A stretch of DNA of 47,630 bases from Prevotella sp. (GTDB lineage: Bacteria; Bacteroidota; Bacteroidia; Bacteroidales; Bacteroidaceae): positions 1-47,630 of the forward strand of contig JAFLSG010000013.1 in NCBI GenBank assembly GCA_022511065.1, given 5' to 3'. Position 1 is the stretch's first letter. The number at the start of each line of letters is the position of its first letter. Of the stretch, positions 15,598-24,920 are shown one piece after another. Under the pieces are notes generated by a model that searched no databases, was not told where the DNA came from, and worked only from the letters and a program-made list of their open reading frames with translations. The position numbers were made by a program, and so were the translations under genes.

Positions 15598-16697
15598 CAA
15601 AATTCCCGGTTTTTGTTTTTGTAATAACTGATGACCACCTGCATCAGCAGCCAGCACAGCATGTCGGCAACCATCAGCAGTGAAAGATTCCACCCTAACC
15701 ACACGCCCACGAAGTTCAGTCCGATGAAGAACAGGCACACGGCAAGCAGTGTGAGCAGCACGCCCATGGGCTGCATACCGCCCTGCATAAGACGGTGGTG
15801 GATATGGTTGTTGTCGCGCATGAATATATTACGGTGATTAACCACACGCGTGACAGCCACGCGAAGCACGTCGAACATCGGAATGAGCAGCGTGCCGAAG
15901 CACACCATCAGTACGCCATCGGGCAATATCGTGCCCCCCATGCGACTCAATGCAATCACCACAAAACTAAGGACATAGCCGATGACAAGTCCGCCCGTGT
16001 CACCCAAGTAGAGATTGCGCCAATGGATATGCTTGCCCGCCACATTGCGGAAAAAGAGCGGAAGCAGCATGCCCGTCATCGCCATGCAGACAATGAGCAG
16101 AAGTGGCTGGTTGGCCAACCACGACAAATACGCCAACACGGTGAAAGCTATCATGGCAAGGCCGGAAGCCAAGCCATCCACGTCGTCAAGAATCGGGACG
16201 GCATTGGTGATGTATAGAATCGTGAACACCGTGACCGGCATACCAACCGCCGCCGGCACCTCACCGATGCCCAACAAACCGTGGAAATCGTTGAGCCATA
16301 GGCCAGAAAGTGGTATCAAGAGGGAGGCAATAAACTCTATCGCCAGCTTGGAGGTGAGCGATACGCCAATCAAGTCGTCCATCACGCCCAACAAATAGAC
16401 GGTAGCAACGCCCGCCAAGGCGAAAAGATACTGCACTATGGCAGATTCAGGCTCGCTGCCCAACAGGAAATCGGGATTGAGCGCCAAGGAAAGCACCACC
16501 GAAGTGCCAACACTAATGACCAGCACGGGAAACAACGAGATGCCACCAAGACGAGGCACTTTCTGCCGATCCTTGTCATGCGTCTCGGAAGGAATCACCA
16601 AGTCCTTCTTAACGCTGACCAAAAGGATGCGCGGAATGATATACATGGCCAGCACTACCGATAGCAGCAATGGCACTATGGTGAGACAAAGTTGCAT
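15597..16697 (-). CDS. MraY/WecA-family sugar-1-phosphate transferase with altered active-site loop (first copy)
   Basis: A 366-residue membrane protein clearly paralogous to the next gene, with matching VPRLGGI, MDDLIGVS, GDTGGLVIGY and NNHIHHRLM motifs. The catalytic loop differs: NAVPILDDVDGLA replaces the usual NAxNLxDGxDGLA. The second Asn is Pro168 and the Gly after the first Asp is Asp172. Both catalytic aspartates remain (Asp171 and Asp174). It may therefore be active with a changed sugar preference, or have become a non-catalytic partner. The ATG at 16697 overlaps the upstream glycosyltransferase stop by one base, which settles the start. Confidence 0.85.
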   Translation of the reverse strand: MQLCLTIVPLLLSVVLAMYIIPRILLVSVKKDLVIPSETHDKDRQKVPRLGGISLFPVLVISVGTSVVLSLALNPDFLLGSEPESAIVQYLFALAGVATVYLLGVMDDLIGVSLTSKLAIEFIASLLIPLSGLWLNDFHGLLGIGEVPAAVGMPVTVFTILYITNAVPILDDVDGLASGLAMIAFTVLAYLSWLANQPLLLIVCMAMTGMLLPLFFRNVAGKHIHWRNLYLGDTGGLVIGYVLSFVVIALSRMGGTILPDGVLMVCFGTLLIPMFDVLRVAVTRVVNHRNIFMRDNNHIHHRLMQGGMQPMGVLLTLLAVCLFFIGLNFVGVWLGWNLSLLMVADMLCWLLMQVVISYYKNKNREF

Positions 16698-17452
16698 CAA
16701 ATGAATTCAAAAAGTTTACAAAAATACCGCAGGCTAAGCAGCAACGTATTGGAATAGACCCCATGCTGCTTCATAATGCTGCGATGCTCCTTCATAATCT
16801 GCCGCCAACTCTTGTAGCCCGCCGTGGAAGTCCCGCCAAGACGCATCGTAACGAAATCTTTCTTGACATATTGGGTCTTGATGCGGTGAATGAAAATCAG
16901 ACGGAGCAAAATCTCGAAATCAGCGGCAATACGATAGGAGGTGTCGAAATAGCCATATTGGTCATAAACAGACTTGCGGCAATAGAACGAAGGATGAGCC
17001 GGCATCTGCCCAAAACGCATCATCCAGCGGCGAAAGAATGACGAAGAATAATAGCGCACACACTTTGACAAGTCAGTAGCCTTGACATAGTGAATGTCGC
17101 CATAGACGGCATCAAGGTCGGAATAACCGTCAAAAGTCTGGACTATCGTCTGAAGGATATCGTCAGACGTGTAGAAATCATCGGAGTTAAGAATGCCGAT
17201 GACATCTCCCGTTGCCATCGCAAAACCTTTGTTCATCGCATCATAGATGCCATTGTCAGGCTCGCTGATATGCCGCATCCTGCTGCCGAACCTCTGTTCG
17301 TACTCGCGGATGATATCAAGCGTGCCATCCGTGGAGGCTCCGTCGATGACAATATATTCATACTCCTGGCAAGTCTGCCGAAGCAGGCTGTCCATCGTGC
17401 CTCTCAGCGTCTCCGCACTATTGTAAGTTACTGTTATGATTGAAATCTTCAT
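16697..17452 (-). CDS. Family 2 glycosyltransferase
   Basis: A 251-residue GT-A fold enzyme. It opens with ISIITVTYNSAETL and has IDGASTDGT for nucleotide binding and LNSDDF as the DxD-like metal site near residue 93. It resembles the WcaA group of inverting glycosyltransferases. The C-terminus has a basic amphipathic helix that may touch the membrane. It probably adds one sugar to the lipid-linked repeat unit on the cytoplasmic face. The donor and acceptor cannot be read from sequence. It is followed with a one-base overlap by the first MraY-like gene. Confidence 0.85.
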   Translation of the reverse strand: MKISIITVTYNSAETLRGTMDSLLRQTCQEYEYIVIDGASTDGTLDIIREYEQRFGSRMRHISEPDNGIYDAMNKGFAMATGDVIGILNSDDFYTSDDILQTIVQTFDGYSDLDAVYGDIHYVKATDLSKCVRYYSSSFFRRWMMRFGQMPAHPSFYCRKSVYDQYGYFDTSYRIAADFEILLRLIFIHRIKTQYVKKDFVTMRLGGTSTAGYKSWRQIMKEHRSIMKQHGVYSNTLLLSLRYFCKLFEFI

Positions 17453-17461
17453 TACGAAAAG

Positions 17462-18166
17462 TCATCTTAAAAACAAGTGAATGACGCCAAGCGTCGTCTT
17501 CAGGCGAAAGCGCAGCCTGTCCATGTATCCGTATCTGCTGGAATCGGAGGCAGAAGACGCATTGCCGCCATGTCGCCGGTATTGCATAAGCCTGTCGGAA
17601 ACAAAACATACCGAATACTTGAACGCCGCAACATTTCCTATCCAGATGTCGTGCATCGGCGTGCCAGAAGGGAAAGGCAAGGCACTTTCTAATACACATC
17701 GGCGGAACGCCATGCAACAACCGAGATAGCCGTTGGTAATCCAAAGATTGTAGAACTTGCCCTTACGGGTACGATTAGCTTCATAGAAGGACTCGCAAAG
17801 CACTTCACCATCACCATCGACCACCACGCAATCGCTGACCACGCAATCAGAATGTCGTAAATGCTCCATACAAACCTCTACTTTCTCAGGCAACCATAAA
17901 TCATCCTGATCGGAAAGGAAAATATACTCCCCCTTGGCCTGTTGCAAAGCCTTCTCAAAGTTCCAGATAGGAGAGTGGCGGTGAGCGCCGTCTATGATGC
18001 GAATCCGGGCATCATTCATCCCCTGAAGGATAGCAATGGTATCGTCCGTAGAACCATCATCTGCCACAATCACCTCATCGTCAATACCCAACTGACACAG
18101 AATGGAGCGAATTTGCCGTTCAATGAACGGCGCACCATTATAGGTGGCCATACATACTGATATCAT
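17462..18166 (-). CDS. Family 2 glycosyltransferase, rhamnosyltransferase-like
   Basis: A 234-residue GT2 protein starting MISVCMATYNG, with VADDGSTDDT and LSDQDD as the donor and metal sites. SDQDD is frequent in rhamnosyl- and galactofuranosyl-type transferases, so a deoxysugar donor is possible but unproven. The start at 18166 is chosen because it forms an ATGA overlap with the upstream gene and places the first beta-strand at the N-terminus. A longer frame 17 codons upstream is less likely. The gap to the next gene is 9 bp. Confidence 0.85.
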   Translation of the reverse strand: MISVCMATYNGAPFIERQIRSILCQLGIDDEVIVADDGSTDDTIAILQGMNDARIRIIDGAHRHSPIWNFEKALQQAKGEYIFLSDQDDLWLPEKVEVCMEHLRHSDCVVSDCVVVDGDGEVLCESFYEANRTRKGKFYNLWITNGYLGCCMAFRRCVLESALPFPSGTPMHDIWIGNVAAFKYSVCFVSDRLMQYRRHGGNASSASDSSRYGYMDRLRFRLKTTLGVIHLFLR

Positions 18167-18969
18167 CGAACTATCCGGAATAAACCTGTCAGAAACTTCA
18201 GATTGCGTGTCCGCCAAGCCAAGGCACAGGCATGCCGCAACGCATCCACTTCCACCATTCTGCGTATAAGAGGGTTACGATGCGCAATCTTTGCCCCCTC
18301 TAAATAGAACTGATATCGTTGCCATAGCTTATCGGTGCAAGCTTCTTCATTGGAAAACGACTGACGAGCCACACTATCAAGCACACAAAACTTATCTGTA
18401 ACCGCAGCTAAGCGGGAAAAAAAATCGAAATCCGCGAAATCAAGCCGAATGGCTGAATTATATCCTCCCGCCCGCTTAAAGGCCGACAAACGTATGCAGG
18501 CACCACTATTAACTGGCAGGAAATTATTCAAACTATAACAACCTGCGGAAAGATTTACCCCCTGTCTCCTACCCCGCCCGCGATTAACAGGTGAAAACGG
18601 GCGGTCACCTTGATAAACCACCTGAGGCACAAACAAATCCACTTTCGGGAAAGCCCCTAATGCCTCTTCCAACTTGGTAATATAGTCTTTCTGAAAGCAA
18701 GTGTCATGATCCAGTAACAATAGGGCATCTACCCCACCGATACTTTCCGCCAGGCAGGCACCGTAGTTATAAGCCGCAGAGACACCGCCATTGGAAGCGT
18801 CATGGTAATAATAGATAGTCCCAGGAGTGGCATAACGCTGATTCTGCGGTTCTGGAGAATTATCATAGATCAGATAGCTTCCCTCTTGAAAACCGCTCAG
18901 CAGAGAGCTATGGGCATTCGTCTGCCGGAAGTCTGCCCTGTAAACTACTACTATGGGAAAGATTCTCAT
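18163..18969 (-). CDS. Family 2 glycosyltransferase, rhamnosyltransferase-like
   Basis: A 268-residue GT2 protein with IVVVYRADF at the N-terminus, NGGVSAAYNYG, and LLLDHDT as the probable DxD site. This variant pattern is typical of RfbF-like rhamnosyltransferases. The ATG at 18969 means a 62-bp overlap with the polymerase gene. That is long, but the N-terminal strand MRIFPIVVVY argues for it. An extended frame begins at a TTG nine codons earlier. The sugar donor is unknown. Confidence 0.8.
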   Translation of the reverse strand: MRIFPIVVVYRADFRQTNAHSSLLSGFQEGSYLIYDNSPEPQNQRYATPGTIYYYHDASNGGVSAAYNYGACLAESIGGVDALLLLDHDTCFQKDYITKLEEALGAFPKVDLFVPQVVYQGDRPFSPVNRGRGRRQGVNLSAGCYSLNNFLPVNSGACIRLSAFKRAGGYNSAIRLDFADFDFFSRLAAVTDKFCVLDSVARQSFSNEEACTDKLWQRYQFYLEGAKIAHRNPLIRRMVEVDALRHACALAWRTRNLKFLTGLFRIVR

Positions 18970-20137
18970 CTTGTGATAATCGGAAACAGATGACAAATGC
19001 CAGCATCACCATGCTCATGCCTATCGGATTATTGACATAGGGATTAAAGCACGACTGGAGATAAATCATCAGTGCGGCAGTAATGTAAAAGTCCGCCGTT
19101 TCCTTATATTTAGAGGGAACGGTATTGCCATATATCAAGATACCCACCAACAATGCGCCCCAGAAGAAAAGTCCCATAAGGCCTTGGTGATGGAATATGT
19201 CAAGGTAGGAGATTTCCATATGAACAGGACGCTCTGGTACTCCCTGACCAAAGCCATGCCCAATAAAGAGCGACCACCATGTAATCCTTTCAAACACTTC
19301 ACGAATAGTTGTAAAACGAACTTCATCACTCTCTTCCCTATTTTCCGCAAAAGAATCACCAAAAGAGAACAACTCCATCGCTTCCGCCACTTCATAAAAC
19401 AAGAGTGCAATCAATACAATGCCGATAATCTTGTAAATATTGACTTCATGTGTTTTCAGATAATAAACCAACAAGCCGAAAGCCAATAATACATAGAGAC
19501 CACGGGTATAGGTGAAATAAATCGCCCCGATGGTCAATAACATCCAAACATACTGCTTTCTCTTAAAGAATCCCAATGCACCAATCGGTAGAAATATAAA
19601 ACCTTTATAAAACAAAGCGCTACCCACTCCCCTAAACATAAAAGAGCCGGAATCATCTACTGCCTGATAATATCCTTCCAAGCTGAAAAAGCCCAAGATA
19701 TCGGTGACCAACATATAAAGTAAATAGAGCACTGTCATCACCTTTACTGCCCACAGCAAGATATCCAACACCTTGCCGATAATCAGCTCAGAACTTAGCA
19801 TGTAATAGAAGAACAGCAGCATATAGAAATAGGTGAGCGGCTTCAAGTCTTCGAAAAGATATTCCTGTGGCGAATCAAACACGATTCCAAGCATGAAAGA
19901 CACAACCATCATCATGAGATACGCCAATATGAAACCAAGCACAGCCTTGGGGAATTCATCTGTACGGATGAAAAGATAGGCACTGATTACCAAACCAACC
20001 AAGAAGTTAAGCATGCGGAGGGTAAGCGAGCCAACAATCGGCAAATCCTGTCCGCTGCCCATCAGAAACAGCTCACCCAGGACTACATAGAAGAAGTATC
20101 TAAGATACTTATTGTCAGCAAGGCTACTTACTACCAT
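18908..20137 (-). CDS. wzy: O-antigen polymerase/ligase-like membrane protein (Wzy)
   Basis: A 409-residue polytopic protein with about ten to twelve hydrophobic segments and a larger hydrophilic loop in the second half (FAENREESDEVRFTTIREVF to GHGFGQGVPERPVHM). That loop matches the periplasmic loop of Wzy_C and O-antigen ligase families. It is the only candidate polymerase in the operon and would join repeat units in the periplasm. The first ATG is at 20137, 14 bp inside the upstream glycosyltransferase gene. Wzy proteins share little sequence, so the call rests on topology, loop position and operon context. Confidence 0.75.
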   Translation of the reverse strand: MVVSSLADNKYLRYFFYVVLGELFLMGSGQDLPIVGSLTLRMLNFLVGLVISAYLFIRTDEFPKAVLGFILAYLMMMVVSFMLGIVFDSPQEYLFEDLKPLTYFYMLLFFYYMLSSELIIGKVLDILLWAVKVMTVLYLLYMLVTDILGFFSLEGYYQAVDDSGSFMFRGVGSALFYKGFIFLPIGALGFFKRKQYVWMLLTIGAIYFTYTRGLYVLLAFGLLVYYLKTHEVNIYKIIGIVLIALLFYEVAEAMELFSFGDSFAENREESDEVRFTTIREVFERITWWSLFIGHGFGQGVPERPVHMEISYLDIFHHQGLMGLFFWGALLVGILIYGNTVPSKYKETADFYITAALMIYLQSCFNPYVNNPIGMSMVMLAFVICFRLSQDENLSHSSSLQGRLPADECP

Positions 20138-20954
20138 AACGACCAATAAAAGCGAACAACCAACTACACCACTTGCTATTCAATAATGGCGAGAACATCT
20201 TCCCGACACGATACTCCTTACTATGAATAAGAGTCTGATACTCATCACTCTCCATGGGATTGAAGAAATGGCGGGCGTAGATGTCCCTATGATTCTCCCA
20301 TATCTGCTTTCGCAAGCGGGCATAAGACTGACGAAATGCGGACTGATTGCGGGAATCACTCTTGATACGGTAAAAGAATAGATGTTCATCAAGACGAACC
20401 ACCACATCATCTTCCTTCAAGAATGAAAGCCAGAAATCCCAGTCTTCCATCCCCTCAACCATCGCAGGATTATACCCGTCGGTCTTATCAAAGTCTTCTC
20501 TACGAAATAATGCCGTACACACCAAAATATTCCGGCAGATAAGGCGAGAGTAATCATACTCGGGCAAGTCATAGTCTGCATTCTTGATGCCAAACATGCG
20601 CGTATTGGTGCAAACCACCTTCACATCCGGGCGCGCCTCCATGATAGCCACTGTCTTCGACAGATAGTCAGGCGCTAATATGTCATCGGCATCCAAAGGC
20701 AGGAGATATTTCCCCTTACTCTCCTTAATGCCGCTGTTCCGGGCAATGCTGACACCTTCATTCGCCTTGTCTATATATTTGAAACGGACATCCAACTTAC
20801 AATAGTCTGCAATCTTCTGCAAAGAATCATCAGTAGAGCCGTCATTAACCACGATGCACTCAAAATCCGTATATGTCTGCCGACGGACACTCTCAAGTGT
20901 TTCCACCACATATTGTCCCTGATTATAGCAGGGTACTATCACCGATACCATCAT
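20124..20954 (-). CDS. Family 2 glycosyltransferase
   Basis: A 276-residue GT2 enzyme with VSVIVPCYNQGQYV, VNDGSTDDS, a GVSIARNSGIKESKGKY stretch and the metal-binding LDADDIL near residue 93. GMEDWDFWL is the conserved ED motif that supplies the catalytic base in inverting GT2 enzymes. All motifs needed for activity are therefore present. The ATG at 20954 shares one base with the stop of the upstream gene. Donor and acceptor are unknown. Confidence 0.88.
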   Translation of the reverse strand: MMVSVIVPCYNQGQYVVETLESVRRQTYTDFECIVVNDGSTDDSLQKIADYCKLDVRFKYIDKANEGVSIARNSGIKESKGKYLLPLDADDILAPDYLSKTVAIMEARPDVKVVCTNTRMFGIKNADYDLPEYDYSRLICRNILVCTALFRREDFDKTDGYNPAMVEGMEDWDFWLSFLKEDDVVVRLDEHLFFYRIKSDSRNQSAFRQSYARLRKQIWENHRDIYARHFFNPMESDEYQTLIHSKEYRVGKMFSPLLNSKWCSWLFAFIGRYGSK

Positions 20955-21940
20955 CAATTCAAATGTGGGAAAAGAAGCCGAAGATAAACCACGGCAAGTG
21001 ATATGGGCAACACCATGTGAACATCCCGCAGCTGTTTCCTTATCTGTAAACCATTAAGACGCACACATCTTGTCCATCTTGTACTCATCATCTCGCGCTG
21101 CTTTTCATAGAACTGGCGGAGCAGAGCAGGGGCTTCCTGATTGATGGAATATAGACTAATCATCCTGAATATCTGGATGGTATTGTGGACATCTTTATTC
21201 TGCTGAAGCCCATGTGCGGTAGCAAAGTCACACATCTCTTTCAATATCACATTCAATGAATAGCAACGCTTATCGGAATCTTTCCTTACACTAATACTAC
21301 CTTCACGTATTTTATAAAGATAAGTCTCGCTCTTCACCACATACATGGACTTGGCAAGACAAGCAATCTGAAAGCTCCACAACTCGTCTTCATTGATAAT
21401 CCCCTCGCGGAAACGTATCTGATGACAGTTCAGAAACGAAAGGGAATAAAGTTTATTGACTGACATCATATACCATTCCTGACGCATATAGGCATGAAGG
21501 ACGGCATCCCCTTTCAGCACTTCAGCATCATCCAACCGCAAAGGTGTCTTCGGACGGTCACTACCCACTATCCGATAGTCGCTGATGACAAAGTCAAACC
21601 GCTCATGATGCAATGGCTGCGCCAGCAGTTCTATGCAATCAGGCGTAATCTCGTCATCGCTATCAAGAAAATACACATAGTCACCCGTAGCAGCAGACAA
21701 ACCAGAATTGCGGGCAGCAGACAAACCACGATTATGCGGGTGACGAACAATCTTGAAATCTATGTTACCCGTATATTCCTTCAACAGGTTCTGAATAATC
21801 TGCAAACTATCGTCAGTACCGCAATCATCAATGAAAATGCACTCCAACTCCCCTGCATACGTCTGCCGCATCACACTTTGGACGCAATCCGCAATGTAAG
21901 GGGCAACATTATAGACGGGTATGACGATGGATATCTTCAT
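20954..21940 (-). CDS. Family 2 glycosyltransferase
   Basis: A 328-residue GT2 protein opening MKISIVIPVYNVAPY, with IDDCGTDDS, GLSAARNSGLSAATGDY and LDSDDEI as the DxD site. NEDELW is the likely catalytic ED pair. A C-terminal extension of about 100 residues has basic and aromatic residues and may attach to the membrane. The start at 21940 forms an ATGA overlap with the upstream gene. A longer frame to 21997 would lie entirely inside that gene and is rejected. Confidence 0.88.
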   Translation of the reverse strand: MKISIVIPVYNVAPYIADCVQSVMRQTYAGELECIFIDDCGTDDSLQIIQNLLKEYTGNIDFKIVRHPHNRGLSAARNSGLSAATGDYVYFLDSDDEITPDCIELLAQPLHHERFDFVISDYRIVGSDRPKTPLRLDDAEVLKGDAVLHAYMRQEWYMMSVNKLYSLSFLNCHQIRFREGIINEDELWSFQIACLAKSMYVVKSETYLYKIREGSISVRKDSDKRCYSLNVILKEMCDFATAHGLQQNKDVHNTIQIFRMISLYSINQEAPALLRQFYEKQREMMSTRWTRCVRLNGLQIRKQLRDVHMVLPISLAVVYLRLLFPHLN

Positions 21941-23433
21941 CTCTTTGGCCAAGGGAAATATGACTTTCCTTTCGTGAACTTTGGAATCACTATGCAATTG
22001 ACAAAGTACAGGATTTGAAATAACACTTTGGAATTAAACACCTTGAAATAAGAAGTGGAAAAGAAATCCCATCGCCAATGCCTGTACTTTACATCAATAT
22101 CAATGTTACTATTCTCCACCGCAAACTTCCTATCAACAAGGAAATAAGCATATTTCAATGCCCCAAGCCTGTCTTTGGGCGCCAAATCTTCATTGATGGC
22201 AGAAATTACCGCCTCACGCGTCGTCATTCTATAACAGGCATCCGTCATTTCATAATATGAATGTCCTATCAAGATAGACGGCTTCCCCCAATAGCAGGCC
22301 TCTACGCCTGTGGTAGAGCCGAATGTCACCACTTTATCACAGGCATCCATCAAGGCATAGGAACTCACCTCACTTTCAGGCGGAATAACCGTAATATTCT
22401 GGTATTTCTCCAGTTGATACAGATCGATGTGCCCTTTATGGGTAATTCCTTTCAGGTTCGGATGAATTCGCAGGAAGAAATGGATGTCTGCATCCGCGTG
22501 TTGCAACATAAATTCCGTCGCCTCATACTGAGAGGCAAACAAGGTATCCTCCTCCCATTCATCACCCAAGGCAGCAATCTCATCCTGAGAGGAATTGAAT
22601 ATCACGATATTCCGCTGTCCTTGCTTAAATCCCTCAGGAAGCAGACCATCTTGCTGCATGGCAGTATATACTTTCGTATCGCCCACCAAAATGCCATTCC
22701 GCCGCTTCTCATAGAAAGAAGATGCCTCACGGGTCTTGTTTTCCAACGACAGAGGTGACTTTTCCCACAAGTCTTCCACCATCTGTCCATAAAGACTGAT
22801 ATTCAGCGGCAGATTACCCTTAAAGAGTATGCGCTTATAAGGCTCCACATGGCCGCCAACACCTTCCAACGAAACAAACTCGATACCGATGCTTTTTGCA
22901 ATATCATAAAAAAGCCGGTTCTCATAAAGGCGACCATTGTAAATCAGCACTTGATCAGGACGGATATCATCAAGCAATGTGTAAACATAATCAACAAAGT
23001 CGCAGAGCCGAGACATCAAGGGAACGGCAAATTTCTTAAAACGCTCAAAATTCACCATATCCAGGTCGCGGGTCACGTCATAATACATGGAAAGCACAGA
23101 GCTACCCACTTGGACACCACGATACTTGACTGCCTTCACATCAGAAGCATCATGTAAGTCAAATTCATGTTTTTGACACGCAAAATCAGATGGGTGAATC
23201 GGAAGCACCTGCACGCCCTCACCATAGTCCTTCAGATTCTGGCGATACATAAAGTGACAAAAGCGGCAGATGTTGGCGTAACCACCCAAATTCATAAAAC
23301 ATGACGTAAGGGCGCAATGGCAGTATCCAAGATAGACGGTGTCGCCATTTTTCTTGCTTGCCAGGATGTCATCCCATATAATCCCGACATGCGGGGCAGC
23401 CAAAGAACATGAACTATAATAGAACTTCTTCAT
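21937..23433 (-). CDS. Capsule-type polysaccharide transferase-like protein with N-terminal cysteine cluster
   Basis: A 498-residue soluble protein. Its second half resembles GT-B folds of the capsule polysaccharide (KpsC/KpsS-like) or CDP-glycerol transferase type, with FLRIHPNLKG, a VIPPESEVSSYALMDACDKV segment, and TFGSTTGVEACYWGKPSI, the usual donor-binding Glu loop. The N-terminal region has Cys38, Cys40, Cys45, Cys56 and Cys59 in the pattern CxC-x4-C-x10-CxxC. This could bind zinc or an Fe-S cluster and is not a standard part of these enzymes. It may transfer a ketosugar or nonulosonate made by the neighbouring genes, which is an inference. Three 21-bp repeats carrying AAGAAGG lie just before the ATG. 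Confidence 0.65.
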   Translation of the reverse strand: MKKFYYSSCSLAAPHVGIIWDDILASKKNGDTVYLGYCHCALTSCFMNLGGYANICRFCHFMYRQNLKDYGEGVQVLPIHPSDFACQKHEFDLHDASDVKAVKYRGVQVGSSVLSMYYDVTRDLDMVNFERFKKFAVPLMSRLCDFVDYVYTLLDDIRPDQVLIYNGRLYENRLFYDIAKSIGIEFVSLEGVGGHVEPYKRILFKGNLPLNISLYGQMVEDLWEKSPLSLENKTREASSFYEKRRNGILVGDTKVYTAMQQDGLLPEGFKQGQRNIVIFNSSQDEIAALGDEWEEDTLFASQYEATEFMLQHADADIHFFLRIHPNLKGITHKGHIDLYQLEKYQNITVIPPESEVSSYALMDACDKVVTFGSTTGVEACYWGKPSILIGHSYYEMTDACYRMTTREAVISAINEDLAPKDRLGALKYAYFLVDRKFAVENSNIDIDVKYRHWRWDFFSTSYFKVFNSKVLFQILYFVNCIVIPKFTKGKSYFPWPKR

Positions 23434-23496
23434 AAGATGCCTTCTTATTATGCCAAGATGCCTTCTTGTTTCAATAACATGCCTTCTTATTACGCT
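23434..23496 (-). repeat. 3 x 21-bp tandem repeat carrying ribosome-binding-like sequence
   Basis: Units begin at 23434, 23455 and 23476 and share AAGATGCCTTCTTRTT. On the minus strand each reads AAYAAGAAGGCAT, so the purine-rich AAGAAGG that could act as ribosome-binding site of the next gene is present three times. The array fills nearly the whole 64-bp gap between the flippase stop and the next ATG. Confidence 0.8.
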
Positions 23497-23497
23497 A

Positions 23498-24916
23498 TCA
23501 TACCACCTTATTCAACTCTTCATGCCGATAGAATATCCAAAGAGTCCCCATGATAAGCATGGTCAGGAGTATCTTTCCCAACAATGCCGCCTGCATCGCT
23601 ATGTTTGCAAGCACCAAGTCGGCAATAATTACCACCAATACTCCTACAAGAATCTTGCGGCTACCCAACCACTCTCTTACGCTATGCTTGTAATAGCTTA
23701 CCACGAACGGAATCAGCAACTGGCTCCAATAGGAAACGATGGTTGAGAATATCGCAGCACGATAGCCGAAGAACGGGATAAGTGCGTAGCACAAGGTGAA
23801 ATTCAGCACACCCGGAACGAAGACAAGCCACAACAGATGCAGCGTATTCTTATGGATAAACACCGGCGTGCTTATAAACAGATAGAATGCCTGAACTACA
23901 TTGGCAAAGCACAACAAGCGGGCAATATCAGACGACTGGGCAAGCTGGTCATTACGAATCAGCAATGAATAGATTTCCGGCATCCATACACAAATACTGA
24001 AAGAGGCAGCCAAGGCTACCGCCTGACAGAGGTAATAGAGTTTCCGATAAGTCTTGAAGTCCGCATTCCGATAAGCACGCTGCATCTGAGGAATCAGGGC
24101 CGTCACCAATGCGGTAGTTAAAATCACCCCATAATCCCCCATGGTACTTCCATGGGTGAACAATCCAATTTCGTCATAAGAGATATTACACTGACTCATC
24201 ACGATGCGGGCAGAACTGGTCAATAGCACAAAACCCAACGTATGGGGCACCAGCGGCAAAGCTATCTTCAGCATCCGCTTGACCCTTCGGAGATTGCGGT
24301 CAATAATGGGCCAGATATTATAGTCCACCCATACAAACTTCACGAACACGGTGAAGCAGAAGATGGAAGACACTGCCCCCGAGGAAACCAATCCCCAATA
24401 GCCTTTATGAAAGTAATATATAAGTACGAATGAGGTCAGTATTCCTAATACCGACCCTGCCAGATTCGTGAATACTAAATGCTTGGGCAACTCCAATAAC
24501 GGGAAAAGATGTTGCGCCAATAATCCGTTAGCCAGCAGGAATATCGTCATGGAGGCCAATGCGCACAAAGACAGCAGTTTCCAAGAAAAAGCCATCGGCA
24601 ATGTATAAGACAACACCGCCATGTTGAGGATTCCAAACAGGAGTGATGAAAATAGTAACAACCCTAAGATTCTCCCCCACACCAAATGATAGTGACGGGG
24701 ATATTCATAATAGCTATTTGTCAGATGCACATTCAAGCCTAACGAGGCAATGGGTATCAGCAGACTGGTATAGGAAGACACTACGCCATAAATTCCATAA
24801 TCAAAAGTGGAAAGAAACGGGGTGGTCAATGGCAATATGACAATACTCAAAAGCATTGTCAGCTTGGGAACAACCCCATAGTAGAGCGTATTTGCAACAA
24901 TCTTCCGGGTGGACAT
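23498..24916 (-). CDS. wzx: Oligosaccharide flippase of the Wzx/MATE-like superfamily
   Basis: A 472-residue protein with about twelve to fourteen hydrophobic helices. The N-terminus (VPKLTMLLSIVILPLTTPFLSTFDYGIYG) is the pattern of polysaccharide biosynthesis/flippase family proteins. It should flip the undecaprenyl-linked repeat unit from cytoplasm to periplasm before polymerisation. The only other multi-spanning operon proteins are the polymerase and the MraY-like enzymes, which supports the assignment. The ATG at 24916 follows the DUF4910 stop codon by 4 bp. The last residues are charged (RHEELNKVV), as usual for a cytoplasmic tail. Confidence 0.88.
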   Translation of the reverse strand: MSTRKIVANTLYYGVVPKLTMLLSIVILPLTTPFLSTFDYGIYGVVSSYTSLLIPIASLGLNVHLTNSYYEYPRHYHLVWGRILGLLLFSSLLFGILNMAVLSYTLPMAFSWKLLSLCALASMTIFLLANGLLAQHLFPLLELPKHLVFTNLAGSVLGILTSFVLIYYFHKGYWGLVSSGAVSSIFCFTVFVKFVWVDYNIWPIIDRNLRRVKRMLKIALPLVPHTLGFVLLTSSARIVMSQCNISYDEIGLFTHGSTMGDYGVILTTALVTALIPQMQRAYRNADFKTYRKLYYLCQAVALAASFSICVWMPEIYSLLIRNDQLAQSSDIARLLCFANVVQAFYLFISTPVFIHKNTLHLLWLVFVPGVLNFTLCYALIPFFGYRAAIFSTIVSYWSQLLIPFVVSYYKHSVREWLGSRKILVGVLVVIIADLVLANIAMQAALLGKILLTMLIMGTLWIFYRHEELNKVV

Positions 24917-24920
24917 CCAA

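Noticed and set aside
21494..22018. A 174-codon plus-strand frame inside the glycosyltransferase gene
   Set aside because: It is opposite the conserved GT2 donor-binding region; the product has no recognisable features.
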